Below, one piece after another: positions 22,648-31,242 of a stretch of DNA of 64,000 nucleotides. This stretch comes from Amycolatopsis granulosa (GTDB lineage Bacteria > Actinomycetota > Actinomycetes > Mycobacteriales > Pseudonocardiaceae), in NCBI RefSeq assembly GCF_011758745.1, contig NZ_JAANOV010000001.1:2914001-2978000 (forward strand), read 5' to 3'. Under the pieces are notes generated by a model. It had not been told where the DNA came from. It did no database searches and saw only the letters and a list, made by a program, of their open reading frames with translations. How positions within the stretch are numbered: the first letter of the stretch is position 1; each line of letters starts with the position of its first letter. Position numbers and translations under genes: made by a program.

Positions 22648-22684
22648 CCGCCGCCGCGCTGGGGGCGGCGGCGGTCAGCTGGCG

Positions 22685-25060
22685 TCAGCGGGCCGGGCGG
22701 TAGCGGATGATCTGCGGATCGTGGTCGCTGGCCTGCTCGGCGAACTCGGCGTTGATGTGCACGACGTCGTAGTCCACCCGCGCCAGCGCGGGCGAGGTCA
22801 GGATGTGGTCGAGCACCTGCGAGTTACCCTCGTAGACGTAGCTGTACCGCTCGCCCGCGGGCAACCGGTCGATCTGATCGGTCAGCGCACCGCCGGCGGT
22901 GAGCGTGCGCAGCGCCGGGGAGAACTGGTAGTCGTTCAGGTCCCCGGCCACGACGACATCGGCCCAGGGGTCGGCGGCCAGCAGCTGGTCGACGAACCCG
23001 CGCAGCACCCGGGCCTGCTGCCCGCGCTGCACCTCGGAACCCCGGGTGGGCGGCTGGTACCGGCCGTGCACCGGCTGGTCCCCGCCCTTGGAGTTGAAGT
23101 GGTTGGCGATCACGAACACGGTGTGCCCGTGGAAGACGAACTCCCCGGCCAGCGGCTTGCGGCTGTTCGTCCACGCCGGGTTGCCCGGGTCGATCCGTCC
23201 CGGCGACACCGACAGGCGCGGCCGGCCGTGGTCCGCCACCACCGACACCGGCGTCGTCGCGTCCCCACCCGGACGGTCCACGAAGGACACCCGGTTCGGG
23301 TTGAAGAGGAAGCCGACCCGGATGTTGCCGCCCGGCTCCCCACCGTCGGTCCGATCCTGTGGGTCGATCTGGCGCCACTCGTAGCGCGGGCCGCCCGCCG
23401 CGACGATCGCGTCGGTGAACCGCTTCAGGGTTTCATCGGCGGCCACCACGCCGTCGCCGCCGGCGCCGTTGTTGTCCTGGATCTCCTCCAGGGTCACGAT
23501 GTCGGGCGCGGCGAGGTTGTCCACGACAGCGTGTGCCAGCTGGTCGAACTTCGCCTGATCGTCCACAGCGGACAGGTTCTCGACGTTGTAGGTCGCGACG
23601 GCGAGCTCGCTCGGCGACTGCTTGCGCGTCACCTCGCGCTGGATGCCGCCGTCCTTGACCTCACCCAGGGCGGTGGCCTGCACGGTGTAACCGCCGTAGC
23701 TGTCGTACTCGATCGGCCCGGAGGTGAGCCCGGTGAGCGTGTCCCCGGTGTTCGCCTGCGGGAAGGGGTGCTGCGCGAACGGGATCAGCGACTCGACCTT
23801 GAGCACGCCGGTGTTCGGCGAGTCGTATCCGGTGTAGACGGTGCCACCGCGTCCGGTCGGGTTCTCCGCCGGTTTCGTGGTCACGTAGACCTCGTGGTAG
23901 CTGGTGGACGGTCCGACGACGCGGGCGTCCGGGACCGTGACGACCTCGCCCTCGTGCGCCTCCCAGAAGTCCAGCGCGTACTTCGCCGGCTCCAGCGGCA
24001 GGTTCTCGATGTTGCCGCCCGGCTGCGGCACGAGCGCGCCCGGGACGGTGTCCGGCGTGATCACCGTCGGGGCGGGCAGCGTGTTGCCGGTGGACTGGAC
24101 GGTCCAGCGCGCACCGGTGATCTCGGTCGTGGACTGGTGAACGGAGGTGGCCGGGCTGTCCGGGTAGTACTCGGTGACGGTGCCGGACACCGTGACCGCG
24201 TCGCCGACGGCGACCGCGGGCGTGGCCGAGCCGGTGAACACCAGCACGCCCTCGCTGGTGCGCGGGTCGTTGTCGGGCCGCGGATCGGTCATGCAGAAGC
24301 CGCGCGCGGAACCGAACGCCCGCACGGCGGTGACGATGCCGGTCACGCCGGTGACCTTGGTGCCGGCCAGCGGCGAGATCCGCGTGGTGCCCTGGACGTC
24401 GTGGATCCTGGCGGGTGCGCCACCCGCGTCACCGCCGGAGGTCTGACCACGGCCGTTGACCGGGGTGGGGGCACCGGTCGCGAAGTCGGCCGCGTTGTCA
24501 TCGGTGTCGGTGAGGGCCGCCCGGGCGACCGAGGTGGTGTTCCCGGGCGCGGGGGCCGGATTGCGTTCGCGGACGGCCGCGGAGCCGTAACCGACGAGGT
24601 CACGGATACGTGGATCGGCGGCGCAGTCCGGCGCGGTGAGACAGGTCAGGGGTGTGGTGCCGTGGACGAGCGCGACGGTGCCGGACGTCGCGGCCATCGC
24701 GATCGAGCCGGTGGCGTCGGCGGCGGGCAACGGCACCGTGCCGCCCGAGCCGGTGGCCTCGGCCACCAGGTAGCGGCCGCCCGCGGCCACCGAGCCGGTC
24801 AGCGGAGTGACCTGCCAGCGGCTCGACGCGCTGGGCGAACCGGGCAGGTACTGCACACTCCAGCCGTCCAGCCCGACCGTGCCGCCCGCGGTGGCGAGTT
24901 CGATGAAATCGCTGGTCAACGTGGCGCCGCTGTTGCCACCGCCCCCGTAGACCTCGGCGATCACGACGTCGGCGCTCGCCGCCGAGGCGGGTGCCGCCGC
25001 TACCGCCGATGCGGCCAGCGCGGTGGCGGCGAGCACGCCGATTCTTCGAGTGGTCGTCAC
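22685..25060 (-). CDS. Secreted endonuclease/exonuclease/phosphatase (ExeM/NucH type)
   Basis: A 791-residue exported nuclease. Residues 1-28 are a signal peptide ending APASAASA. A lamin-tail domain (about 30-150, DVVIAEVYGGGGNSGA), an OB-like portion (about 235-340) and a C-terminal EEP catalytic domain (about 480-790) follow, with ATYNVENL, DIVTLEEIQDN, VIANHFNSKGGD, VVAGDLNDYQFSP and EQASDHDPQI, covering the metal, His and Asp-His sites. The order matches ExeM and NucH extracellular DNases, which use Mg or Mn to cut DNA. No sorting signal, so it is likely released. Confidence 0.9.
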   Translation of the reverse strand: MTTTRRIGVLAATALAASAVAAAPASAASADVVIAEVYGGGGNSGATLTSDFIELATAGGTVGLDGWSVQYLPGSPSASSRWQVTPLTGSVAAGGRYLVAEATGSGGTVPLPAADATGSIAMAATSGTVALVHGTTPLTCLTAPDCAADPRIRDLVGYGSAAVRERNPAPAPGNTTSVARAALTDTDDNAADFATGAPTPVNGRGQTSGGDAGGAPARIHDVQGTTRISPLAGTKVTGVTGIVTAVRAFGSARGFCMTDPRPDNDPRTSEGVLVFTGSATPAVAVGDAVTVSGTVTEYYPDSPATSVHQSTTEITGARWTVQSTGNTLPAPTVITPDTVPGALVPQPGGNIENLPLEPAKYALDFWEAHEGEVVTVPDARVVGPSTSYHEVYVTTKPAENPTGRGGTVYTGYDSPNTGVLKVESLIPFAQHPFPQANTGDTLTGLTSGPIEYDSYGGYTVQATALGEVKDGGIQREVTRKQSPSELAVATYNVENLSAVDDQAKFDQLAHAVVDNLAAPDIVTLEEIQDNNGAGGDGVVAADETLKRFTDAIVAAGGPRYEWRQIDPQDRTDGGEPGGNIRVGFLFNPNRVSFVDRPGGDATTPVSVVADHGRPRLSVSPGRIDPGNPAWTNSRKPLAGEFVFHGHTVFVIANHFNSKGGDQPVHGRYQPPTRGSEVQRGQQARVLRGFVDQLLAADPWADVVVAGDLNDYQFSPALRTLTAGGALTDQIDRLPAGERYSYVYEGNSQVLDHILTSPALARVDYDVVHINAEFAEQASDHDPQIIRYRPAR

Positions 25061-25182
25061 CCTGAGTCCCCTCGTCTGATCATCAGTCGAGGCATCTTCC
25101 CTCGGTGAGGTGAGGCGAAGAAAGACTCAGCGACAACAACCGGTAACGGTTCGCCCGCCCGGCCTACGACCGAGGACGGGTG

Positions 25183-25575
25183 TCAGTGGTCGTTGGTGTA
25201 TCCGCTGTGCGTGGCGTAGCCGTTGTCGCCCTTGTAGTAGAGATCGATGTAGACGCCCTCCGGCAGGTTGTAGGCGCCGCCCTCGCTCGCCCGGTGGGTG
25301 GTACAGGTGCCGAAGCCGCTGGCCACGGCTTCGTACTTCCACGGCCCGGCCCACACGTTGACGACCGCGCTGGCCCCGTTGGCCGCCGTGTCGCACACCG
25401 CGATCCGATCCCCGTACTCCTCGGCGTAAACGGTGACGCCGAGCGCCGAGAAGGTGTGGTCCCAGCCGTCCCCCGGCGGGTCGGGCATGGCGGAGGCGCT
25501 ACCGGCCGGGACGAGCACCCCGGCGGCCGCGAGGGTCACCACGGCGGACAGGGTGCGGATGTTGATCAGTGTCAT
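25183..25575 (-). CDS. Small secreted protein of unknown function
   Basis: A 130-residue protein with a signal peptide (LSAVVTLAAAGVLVPAGSASA, cleavage after residue about 30). The mature part holds two cysteines (VCDTAANGASAVVNVWAGP and GFGTCTTHRASEGG) likely to form a disulfide, plus YIDLYYKGDNGYATHSGYTN. I recognise no family. ATG 25575 is chosen over an in-frame GTG 10 codons upstream because it begins the signal peptide. It shares the strand with the nuclease but lies 120 bases upstream. Confidence 0.7.
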   Translation of the reverse strand: MTLINIRTLSAVVTLAAAGVLVPAGSASAMPDPPGDGWDHTFSALGVTVYAEEYGDRIAVCDTAANGASAVVNVWAGPWKYEAVASGFGTCTTHRASEGGAYNLPEGVYIDLYYKGDNGYATHSGYTNDH

Positions 25576-25739
25576 TGGCCGAACGTAGGCTCGCACCCCG
25601 ACCAACTGCTGACACGATCGGGTGACGACTTGCCGAGGTCAGGACCGGTCGGTGCGGGCGGGCTACGGGAATCGGCGGTCGGCGGAGAAACCGCTCCCGT
25701 ACCGCCTCAACCCACCGGTTCCGGCGGTAGCTTGGCTCC

Positions 25740-26669
25740 GTGCAGCCATCAACTCTGGAACGAGCGCGGAGCGCCGGCGGTGCTCCGGTGGATGATCCGC
25801 GAAGCTGGAGCCGCGCGCGCGAGGACCTGCGACGGGGATTCCGGTCCTGGCGGCTGTGGGGCCACCTCGGGTGGAACGACATCAGGAGCCGCTACCGTCG
25901 CTCCCTGCTGGGACCGTTCTGGATGACGGTGACGATGGGCGTCACGACCGCCGGGCTCGGCAGCGTGTTCAGCCTCATCTGGCACAGCCCGGCAGCGACG
26001 TTCTTCCCCTACGTCGGCACCGGCCTGATCGTCTGGGCCTTCATCGGAGGCTGCCTGTCCGACGGGATGGGCAGTTTCACCGAGAGCGCGGAACTCCTCT
26101 CGCAGACGTCGGCACCGCTCACCGTCTACGTGTTGCGGACCGTGTGGCGGCAAACGCTCATCCTCGCCCACAACCTGATCATTTACTTCGTCCTTCTCGC
26201 GTTCTTCTTCCGCCGGCTGCACGAGCACGGCTACACGATGGACGGGCAGGCGTGCGGGACACCGGACGGCATGGTGTGCCACCCCGGCCTCGGCTGGAAC
26301 ACGTTCCTGGTGCTCCCCGGTTTCGGGCTGGCACTGGCCGGTGGCATCGCCGCGGCGCTGATCCTGGGCATCGTCGCCACGCGGTTCCGGGACGCCCCAC
26401 CGCTGATCGGCGCGATAATCCAGCTTCTCTTCATCCTCGTCCCGATCACCTGGCCCTTGGACAAGCTGATCCAGAACGCACCGGGGAAAGCCTGGATCAT
26501 CGAGCTCAACCCGCTGTACCACTACGTGCAGATCGTGCGGCAACCCTTGATCGGACAGCAGCTGCACTGGTGGAGCTGGCTGGTGGCCGGCGGTCTGACG
26601 CTCGCCGCGTGGACGGTCGCACTCGTCATGCTGCGGAACTACCGGGCGCGTGTGCCGTACTGGATCTGA
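25740..26669 (+). CDS. ABC-2 type polysaccharide/teichoic acid export permease
   Basis: A 309-residue permease of the Wzm/TagG family. After a charged N-terminal lead come the motif WNDIRSRYRRSLLGPFW (typical for the family) and about six membrane helices, for example FFPYVGTGLIVWAFIGGCLS and ALAGGIAAALILGIVATRF. A long loop GYTMDGQACGTPDGMVCHPG holds two cysteines. It would move a lipid-linked glycan across the membrane. The ATPase partner gene is not next to it, which is unusual. GTG 25740 begins the family's N-terminal stretch. A terminator follows. Confidence 0.85.
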   Translation: MQPSTLERARSAGGAPVDDPRSWSRAREDLRRGFRSWRLWGHLGWNDIRSRYRRSLLGPFWMTVTMGVTTAGLGSVFSLIWHSPAATFFPYVGTGLIVWAFIGGCLSDGMGSFTESAELLSQTSAPLTVYVLRTVWRQTLILAHNLIIYFVLLAFFFRRLHEHGYTMDGQACGTPDGMVCHPGLGWNTFLVLPGFGLALAGGIAAALILGIVATRFRDAPPLIGAIIQLLFILVPITWPLDKLIQNAPGKAWIIELNPLYHYVQIVRQPLIGQQLHWWSWLVAGGLTLAAWTVALVMLRNYRARVPYWI

Positions 26670-26708
26670 CCGCTCCGGCTCCGCCCGCGATCCGGCCCGC
26701 GGAACGAC

Positions 26709-26747
26709 AGAACGCCCGCCCCCGTAACGAGCGGGGGCGGGCGTTCT
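26709..26747. terminator. Bidirectional terminator between permease and tRNA-Ser
   Basis: AGAACGCCCGCCCCCG and CGGGGGCGGGCGTTCT form a perfect 16-base stem with a 7-base loop, in the gap between the permease gene and the convergent tRNA gene. Confidence 0.8.
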
Positions 26748-26759
26748 GCCTGTTCGCAG

Positions 26760-26846
26760 CGGTAGCGGTGGGATTTGAACCCACGGACGGGGTCAACCGT
26801 CACACGATTTCGAGTCGTGCTCCTTCGGCCGCTCGGACACGCTACC
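26760..26846 (-). tRNA. tRNA-Ser (anticodon CGA)
   Basis: On the minus strand this reads as an 87-base class II tRNA: acceptor arms GGTAGCG and CGCTACC, anticodon stem CACGA/TCGTG around CTCGAAA (anticodon CGA), a long variable arm and T-arm GGGTTCAAATCC. It decodes UCG. It is a second serine isoacceptor, with no element inserted next to it. Confidence 0.95.
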
Positions 26847-26891
26847 GCCGACTAGGTTACTAGACGCCCGAGAGCGGCTCGCAGGCACTCC

Positions 26892-27104
26892 TCACCTGGT
26901 GCGGAAGCGGCGCTGCGCGTCGCGTGCCGCGGTGGCCGCCCAGTCCGCGACCTCGGTCGTCGTCTCACGCACGATGCCGCGGATCCGCTCGGCGCGGCCG
27001 GCCGCCTGGTGACGGCGGCTGCCGGTCAGGCGGCCGAACAGCTCCCGCGCCCCGCCCTTGGCCTGACGGGACCGGCTCGTCATCCGGTTCTTCACGACGT
27101 TCAT
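26892..27104 (-). CDS. CsbD-like small protein
   Basis: A 70-residue very basic protein with RQAKGGARELFGRLTG followed by HQAAGRAERIRGIV, close in layout to CsbD-type stress proteins (KGKAKEAVGRVTG with a second AEGKA unit). CsbD proteins are general-stress induced and of unknown action. ATG 27104 has GGAGG about 7 bases upstream (27112-27116 on the minus strand). Confidence 0.6.
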   Translation of the reverse strand: MNVVKNRMTSRSRQAKGGARELFGRLTGSRRHQAAGRAERIRGIVRETTTEVADWAATAARDAQRRFRTR

Positions 27105-27154
27105 CGACCCTCCTTCGACGCGGTCGCTCCGGGGCTACCCCGCCACCCGGCGGA

Positions 27155-27607
27155 TCACACGTCGCGGTGACCGGCGAAGAACTCGGCCAGCAACGCGACG
27201 CAGTCGGCCTCGAGCACGCCGCCGCGCACCTCCGGCCGGTGGTTGAGCCGGCGATCGCGCACCACGTCCCACAGCGACCCGACCGCGCCGGTGCGCGGCT
27301 CCCACGCCCCGAACACGACGCGGGCCACGCGCGCGAGCACCAGCGCCCCGGCGCACATCGTGCACGGCTCGACCGTCACCGCGAGGGTGCAGCCGTCCAG
27401 CCGCCAGCCGTCGCCGAACTGGCTGGCGGCCGCCCGCAGCGCCAGGATCTCCGCGTGCGCCGTCGGGTCGCCCAGCTCCTCGCGCGCGTTGTGGGCGCGG
27501 GCGAGGAGGCGGCCGTCGGGAGCGAAGACCGCAGCGCCGATCGGCACGTCCGGGCCGGCCTCCCGCGCGGCGGCCAGCGCCGCGGACACCAGGTCGGCGT
27601 CGGACAC
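27155..27607 (-). CDS. tadA: tRNA(adenine34) deaminase TadA
   Basis: A 150-residue zinc deaminase with the complete site: H51-A-E53 in TAHAEI (proton shuttle Glu) and P81-C82-T-M-C85 for zinc. TadA turns the wobble adenosine of tRNA-Arg(ACG) into inosine. It is encoded next to its usual actinobacterial partner (tadA-associated protein), the two genes one base apart, with tyrA and an M20 gene on the other side, the normal order in Pseudonocardiaceae. Confidence 0.92.
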   Translation of the reverse strand: MSDADLVSAALAAAREAGPDVPIGAAVFAPDGRLLARAHNAREELGDPTAHAEILALRAAASQFGDGWRLDGCTLAVTVEPCTMCAGALVLARVARVVFGAWEPRTGAVGSLWDVVRDRRLNHRPEVRGGVLEADCVALLAEFFAGHRDV

Positions 27608-27608
27608 G

Positions 27609-28091
27609 TCAGATCTCGTCGAGCAGCGCGGTGAACTCGCTGCCGAACCCGCAGCGCTGCGCGATCATCTGCAGCTGCTCGTCGGGGTAGAGATCGACCT
27701 CACCGGCGATCACCTCGAGCTCGGGCCCCGGCAGGCCGAGGTCGGCGAGGATGTCGAGGTCGCCCTCCGGCCAGATCGAGTCGTCCTCCTCGTCCGGCGG
27801 ATCGACCCGGAGCACGTCGAGCACGTCGGCGGCGATGTCGTAGTCCAGTGCCGCCGCCGCGTCCGAGAGCAGCAGCGACGGTCCGCGCGGGCTCGGGCGC
27901 ACGATCACGAAGAACTCGTCGTCCACCGCGAGCAGGCCGAACACGGCCCCGGTGGACCGCAACTTGGCCAGCTCGGTGATGGCGGCGTCCAGCCCCGCGA
28001 GCGCACCGGCGTCGAGCGCGCTGCAGCGCCACTTGCCGTCCTCCCGGACCACGGCCACCGCGAATCCCGAAACCGGCTCCTTCACCGACAT
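27609..28091 (-). CDS. tRNA adenosine deaminase-associated protein
   Basis: A 160-residue acidic protein (GFAVAVVREDGKWRCSALD, EFFVIVRPSPRGPSLLLSD, DLDILADLGLPGPEL). The family is found only next to tadA in actinobacteria and its role is unknown. It starts at ATG 28091 and its stop is one base before the tadA start, so the pair is read as one unit. Confidence 0.85.
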   Translation of the reverse strand: MSVKEPVSGFAVAVVREDGKWRCSALDAGALAGLDAAITELAKLRSTGAVFGLLAVDDEFFVIVRPSPRGPSLLLSDAAAALDYDIAADVLDVLRVDPPDEEDDSIWPEGDLDILADLGLPGPELEVIAGEVDLYPDEQLQMIAQRCGFGSEFTALLDEI

Positions 28092-28146
28092 AGCGCACAC
28101 CGTATACCTGGACGGATCATCGGTGCAGTCGCTCTGCGAGGATCGG

Positions 28147-29376
28147 ATGATGACGGGACCCACCGAGTTGCCCCCTTTGCCGGACACCCGGCTCGCCGTG
28201 TTGCGCTCCGAAGCCGAGGCTCTGCAACCGGCCACCGTCGCGCTGCGCCGTGAGATCCACGCCCACCCCGAGCAGGGCCTGCACCTGCCGCACACCCAGG
28301 CCGCCGTCCGCCGGGCGCTCGAGGACCTGCCGCTGGAGATCGTCGAAGGGAAGTCGACCAGCGCGCTGACCGCCGTGCTGCGCGGCGCGCAGGACGGGCC
28401 GGCGGTGCTGCTGCGCGGCGACATGGACGCGCTACCGCTGCAGGAGGACACCGGCCTGGAGTTCGCCTCCGAAGTGGACGGGACCATGCACGCGTGCGGA
28501 CACGACGGCCACACCGCGATGCTCGCCTCGGCCGCGCGGCTGCTGGCGGCGCGCCGCCACGAGCTGGCCGGCTCGGTGGTGTTCATGTTCCAGCCCGGCG
28601 AGGAGGGCTACCACGGCGCCCGGCACATGATCCACGAAGGCGTGCTCGACGCCGCCGGCTCGCGGGTGGAGCGGGCCTTCGGCATCCACCTGCTGGCGCA
28701 CGTCGAGTCCGGCCTGATCACCACGCGTCCCGGACCGCTGATGGCCTCGAACGACACCTTCACGATCCAGGTGACCGGCAAGGGCGGGCACGGTTCGAGC
28801 CCGCACATCGCGATCGACCCGATCCCCGCGGCCGCGGCGATGGTCGGCGCGTTGCAGACCATGGTGACCAGGCGGATCAGCGTGTTCGACCCGGCGGTGG
28901 TGTCGGTGACCCGGATCGCGGCCGGCACCACGACCAACATCATCCCGGAGACCGCGGAGGTGGCCGGGACGATCCGGACCCTGTCCGAGGCGACCCGGGC
29001 CCGGGTGAAGGCCGAGCTGCCGAAGGTGTGCGAGGCGGTCGGTGCGGCGCACGGCTGCCGGGTGCTGGTGGACGTCGAACCCGGCTACCCGGTGACCGTG
29101 AACGACCCGGATCAGGCGCTGCGCGTGCTCGACCTGGCCCAGCGCGTACTCGGCCGGTCGGAGCTGCTGACCGACCCGAACATGGGTGCGGAAGACTTTT
29201 CCTATGTGCTGCAACGGGTCCCCGGCGCGTTCGCGTTCCTCGGGGCGTGCCCGCCCGAGGTCGATCCGGCGGCGGCGCCAACCAACCACTCGAACCGGGT
29301 GCGCCATCACGAAGGCGCTTTCCCGGCCGGGGTCGCGATGTACGCGGCCTTCGCGCTCGACGCCCTGGCAGGATGA
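28147..29376 (+). CDS. M20 family amidohydrolase
   Basis: A 409-residue metallohydrolase. Metal-site motifs are LLRGDMDALPL, ACGHDGHTAML and FQPGEEGYHGARHM, and the lid domain is about 180-300 (TGKGGHGSSPHIAIDP). The family includes hippurate hydrolase, N-acyl amino acid deacetylase and IAA-amino acid hydrolase, so substrate is uncertain. Two starts exist: ATG 28147 and ATG 28150; GAGG at 28138-28141 serves either. It runs 6 bases ahead of tyrA and is probably co-transcribed with it. Confidence 0.88.
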   Translation: MMTGPTELPPLPDTRLAVLRSEAEALQPATVALRREIHAHPEQGLHLPHTQAAVRRALEDLPLEIVEGKSTSALTAVLRGAQDGPAVLLRGDMDALPLQEDTGLEFASEVDGTMHACGHDGHTAMLASAARLLAARRHELAGSVVFMFQPGEEGYHGARHMIHEGVLDAAGSRVERAFGIHLLAHVESGLITTRPGPLMASNDTFTIQVTGKGGHGSSPHIAIDPIPAAAAMVGALQTMVTRRISVFDPAVVSVTRIAAGTTTNIIPETAEVAGTIRTLSEATRARVKAELPKVCEAVGAAHGCRVLVDVEPGYPVTVNDPDQALRVLDLAQRVLGRSELLTDPNMGAEDFSYVLQRVPGAFAFLGACPPEVDPAAAPTNHSNRVRHHEGAFPAGVAMYAAFALDALAG

Positions 29377-29382
29377 CGCCCC

Positions 29383-30351
29383 GTGCGAGACGTATGCGTG
29401 ATCGGACTCGGGTTGATCGGCGGCTCGGTGCTCCGTGCGGCCGCCGCGGCCGGGCGGACCGTCTGGGGCGCGACGACCGCGGCGGCTGACGCGGAGGCGG
29501 CGCTCGCCGACGGCTTCGACGCCTCCACCGACGTCGTGGCCGCGCTGCGCCGGGCCGCCGACCGGGATGCGCTGGTGGTGCTGGCGGTCCCGCTGACCGC
29601 GGTCGAGGAGGTGCTGCGGACGGTCGGTGAGTGCGCGCCGTCCTGCCTGCTCACCGACGTGACCAGCGTGAAGGCCGGCGTGGTGAGGGCCGCGCGGGCG
29701 TTCGCACCGCAGGCCCGGTTCGCCGCCGGGCACCCGATGGCGGGCACCGCGGAGTCCGGCTGGCGTGCCGGCACCGCGACGTTGTTCCGGGGCGCGGCGT
29801 GGGTGGTCTGCGTCGAGGACGACACCGACCTCACGGTATGGGCCGAGGTGGCCCGGCTCGCGATCGACCTCGGCGCGCACGTGGTCCCGCTGACCGCGGC
29901 CCGGCACGACGAGGCCGTCGCGCGGATCTCCCACCTGCCGCACCTGCTGGCCGCCGTGCTCGCGGCCGTGGGCGCGGACGGCGGGCCGGTCGCGCTGGCC
30001 CTGGCCGCCGGGTCCTACACCGACGGCACGCGGGTCGCCGCGACCCGGCCGGACCTGGTGCGCGCCATGACCGAGGGCAACCGCGAGGCGCTGCTGCCGG
30101 TGCTCGACGAGGCCCTCGGCCGGCTCGGTGCGATGCGCGGATCACTGGCCTCGACCGGCGGTCTCGCCGTCAGCATCAACTCCGGTCACGAAGGCGCGCA
30201 AGCGCTGGCGAGCGCCCGGCAGGCCACGCCGTCGGGCGTCCGCGTCGCCCTGGACGCACCGGACGCCCGGAACGGCCTGCGCGCGCTCGGGGAACGCGGC
30301 GGCCGCATCACGGCTCTCGCCGACGGCACCGCCATCGGCGAGGTGCCGTAG
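29383..30351 (+). CDS. tyrA: Prephenate dehydrogenase
   Basis: A 322-residue NAD(P)-dependent dehydrogenase of tyrosine biosynthesis: Rossmann motif VCVIGLGLIGGSV at residues 4-16, TDVTSVKAGVV, GHPMAGTAESGW (the conserved HPM-AG/ES block) and ISHLPHLLAAVLA. It decarboxylates and oxidises prephenate to 4-hydroxyphenylpyruvate. There is no ACT domain, so feedback control by tyrosine may be lacking. GTG 29383 is the start, 6 bases after the M20 stop. Confidence 0.9.
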   Translation: MRDVCVIGLGLIGGSVLRAAAAAGRTVWGATTAAADAEAALADGFDASTDVVAALRRAADRDALVVLAVPLTAVEEVLRTVGECAPSCLLTDVTSVKAGVVRAARAFAPQARFAAGHPMAGTAESGWRAGTATLFRGAAWVVCVEDDTDLTVWAEVARLAIDLGAHVVPLTAARHDEAVARISHLPHLLAAVLAAVGADGGPVALALAAGSYTDGTRVAATRPDLVRAMTEGNREALLPVLDEALGRLGAMRGSLASTGGLAVSINSGHEGAQALASARQATPSGVRVALDAPDARNGLRALGERGGRITALADGTAIGEVP

Positions 30352-30354
30352 GTC

Positions 30355-30657
30355 CTACGGCTCGGTCGGTCCCGTCGGTCCTGTGGGTCCCGTCGGTCCT
30401 GTGGGTCCCGTCGGTCCTGTGGGTCCCGTCTGGGGGCCCGCCGGACCGGGACCGCCCTGCGGGTCGGAGCCGCCGCCGGACTGCTTGTGCAGGAAGTCCT
30501 TCGCCTTCGACGTCACGCTGTCGATCTTGTCCGCGTGCTGGCCGAGCTTCGACTTGGCGAACCCGCTCGCCTTGTCGATGCCGCTTTCGATCTTGTCCGC
30601 GTTCTGGTCGAGCGCCTGCTGCGCCTTCTTCTTGATGTCGTTGAAGTCGATGCCCAT
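30355..30657 (-). CDS. Rv0909-like antitoxin with collagen-like tail
   Basis: A 100-residue protein. Residues 1-59 are highly charged and match the short mycobacterial Rv0909 antitoxin type: GIDFNDIKKKAQQALDQNAD then KIESGIDKASGFAKSKLG and HADKIDSVTSKAKDFL. From residue 69 on it is Gly-Pro rich with (GPT)7 at 78-98, a collagen-like tail unusual for this family. It ends 3 bases from tyrA and diverges from an Rv0910-like gene. ATG 30657 is the family start; a TTG upstream at 30675 is less likely. Confidence 0.65.
   Translation of the reverse strand: MGIDFNDIKKKAQQALDQNADKIESGIDKASGFAKSKLGQHADKIDSVTSKAKDFLHKQSGGGSDPQGGPGPAGPQTGPTGPTGPTGPTGPTGPTGPTEP
30364..30426. repeat. Tandem repeat encoding (Gly-Pro-Thr)7
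   Basis: Seven 9-base units in two alternating forms (GGTCCCGTC and GGTCCTGTG), giving an 18-base period inside the 3' end of the antitoxin-like gene. Copy number could vary by slippage in steps of one Gly-Pro-Thr triplet without breaking the frame. Confidence 0.8.
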
Positions 30658-30749
30658 GAACCCATGAAACCCCAAGGTCAGCGGCCCCGCATCCGGTGAA
30701 GCCCTGGTTTACTGCTCGGTAACCCCGACTCCGGACGGAAAGGCCAGCA

Positions 30750-31190
30750 ATGCCGCGCAGAACGTTCTCCTTCGAGATCACCCGCACCAGCAGTGCCCCG
30801 CCGGCGACCCTGTTCCGGCTGGAGAGCGACGGCGCACGCTGGTCCGAGTGGGGAAAACCGCTCATCGTGGTGTCCCGCTGGGACCGGTGGGCAGGCCCGG
30901 GGGGCGGGGTCGGAGCGATCCGGGCCGTGGGCGCGTGGCCACTGCTGATCCGCGAGGAAACGCTGGAATACGAGCCGGACCGGCGGCACGTCTACACCTT
31001 CGCCGGCGCGGCGCCGGTGCACGACTACCGCGCCGAGGTGCTGTCCGAGCCCGACGGCAACGGCACGCGGCTGACCTGGCGCGGCTCGTTCCAGGAGAAG
31101 GTGCCGGGCACCGGGCCGATCGTGCTCGCCGCGCTGCGCATCGCGATCACGGTGCTGTCCGCACGGCTGATCAAAGCCGCCGAGCGCTGA
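30750..31190 (+). CDS. SRPBCC/polyketide-cyclase-like protein, Rv0910-like
   Basis: A 146-residue START/Bet-v-I-type protein: FSFEITRTSSAPPATLFRLE (first strand and helix), WAGPGGGVGAIRAVGAWP, RREETLEYE-type turn and YRAEVLSEPDGNGTRLTWRG, then a hydrophobic C-terminal helix. Rv0910, the toxin of the Rv0909/Rv0910 pair, has this fold, and the adjacent divergent gene is Rv0909-like. The genes are divergent rather than in one operon, so toxin function is a hypothesis. ATG 30750 follows GGAAAGG. Confidence 0.75.
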   Translation: MPRRTFSFEITRTSSAPPATLFRLESDGARWSEWGKPLIVVSRWDRWAGPGGGVGAIRAVGAWPLLIREETLEYEPDRRHVYTFAGAAPVHDYRAEVLSEPDGNGTRLTWRGSFQEKVPGTGPIVLAALRIAITVLSARLIKAAER

Positions 31191-31242
31191 CCGGTGCCGA
31201 GGAGGTCCCAGCCGCGGGCCGGTGTGCAACCACCCAACGTCC

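Noticed and set aside
22484-25108. Very long plus-strand open frame (874 codons) opposite the secreted nuclease gene
   Set aside because: It is the antisense of a clear nuclease gene with signal peptide and catalytic motifs; its own protein has no domain and is rich in Arg, Gly and Val as GC-rich shadows are.
17535-26846. Genomic island between the two tRNA-Ser genes
   Set aside because: No integrase, no direct repeat of a tRNA end, and ordinary GC content and codon use over most of the interval.
30364-30426. Short CRISPR-like array
   Set aside because: The units are 9 bases, contiguous and in frame, with no spacers.
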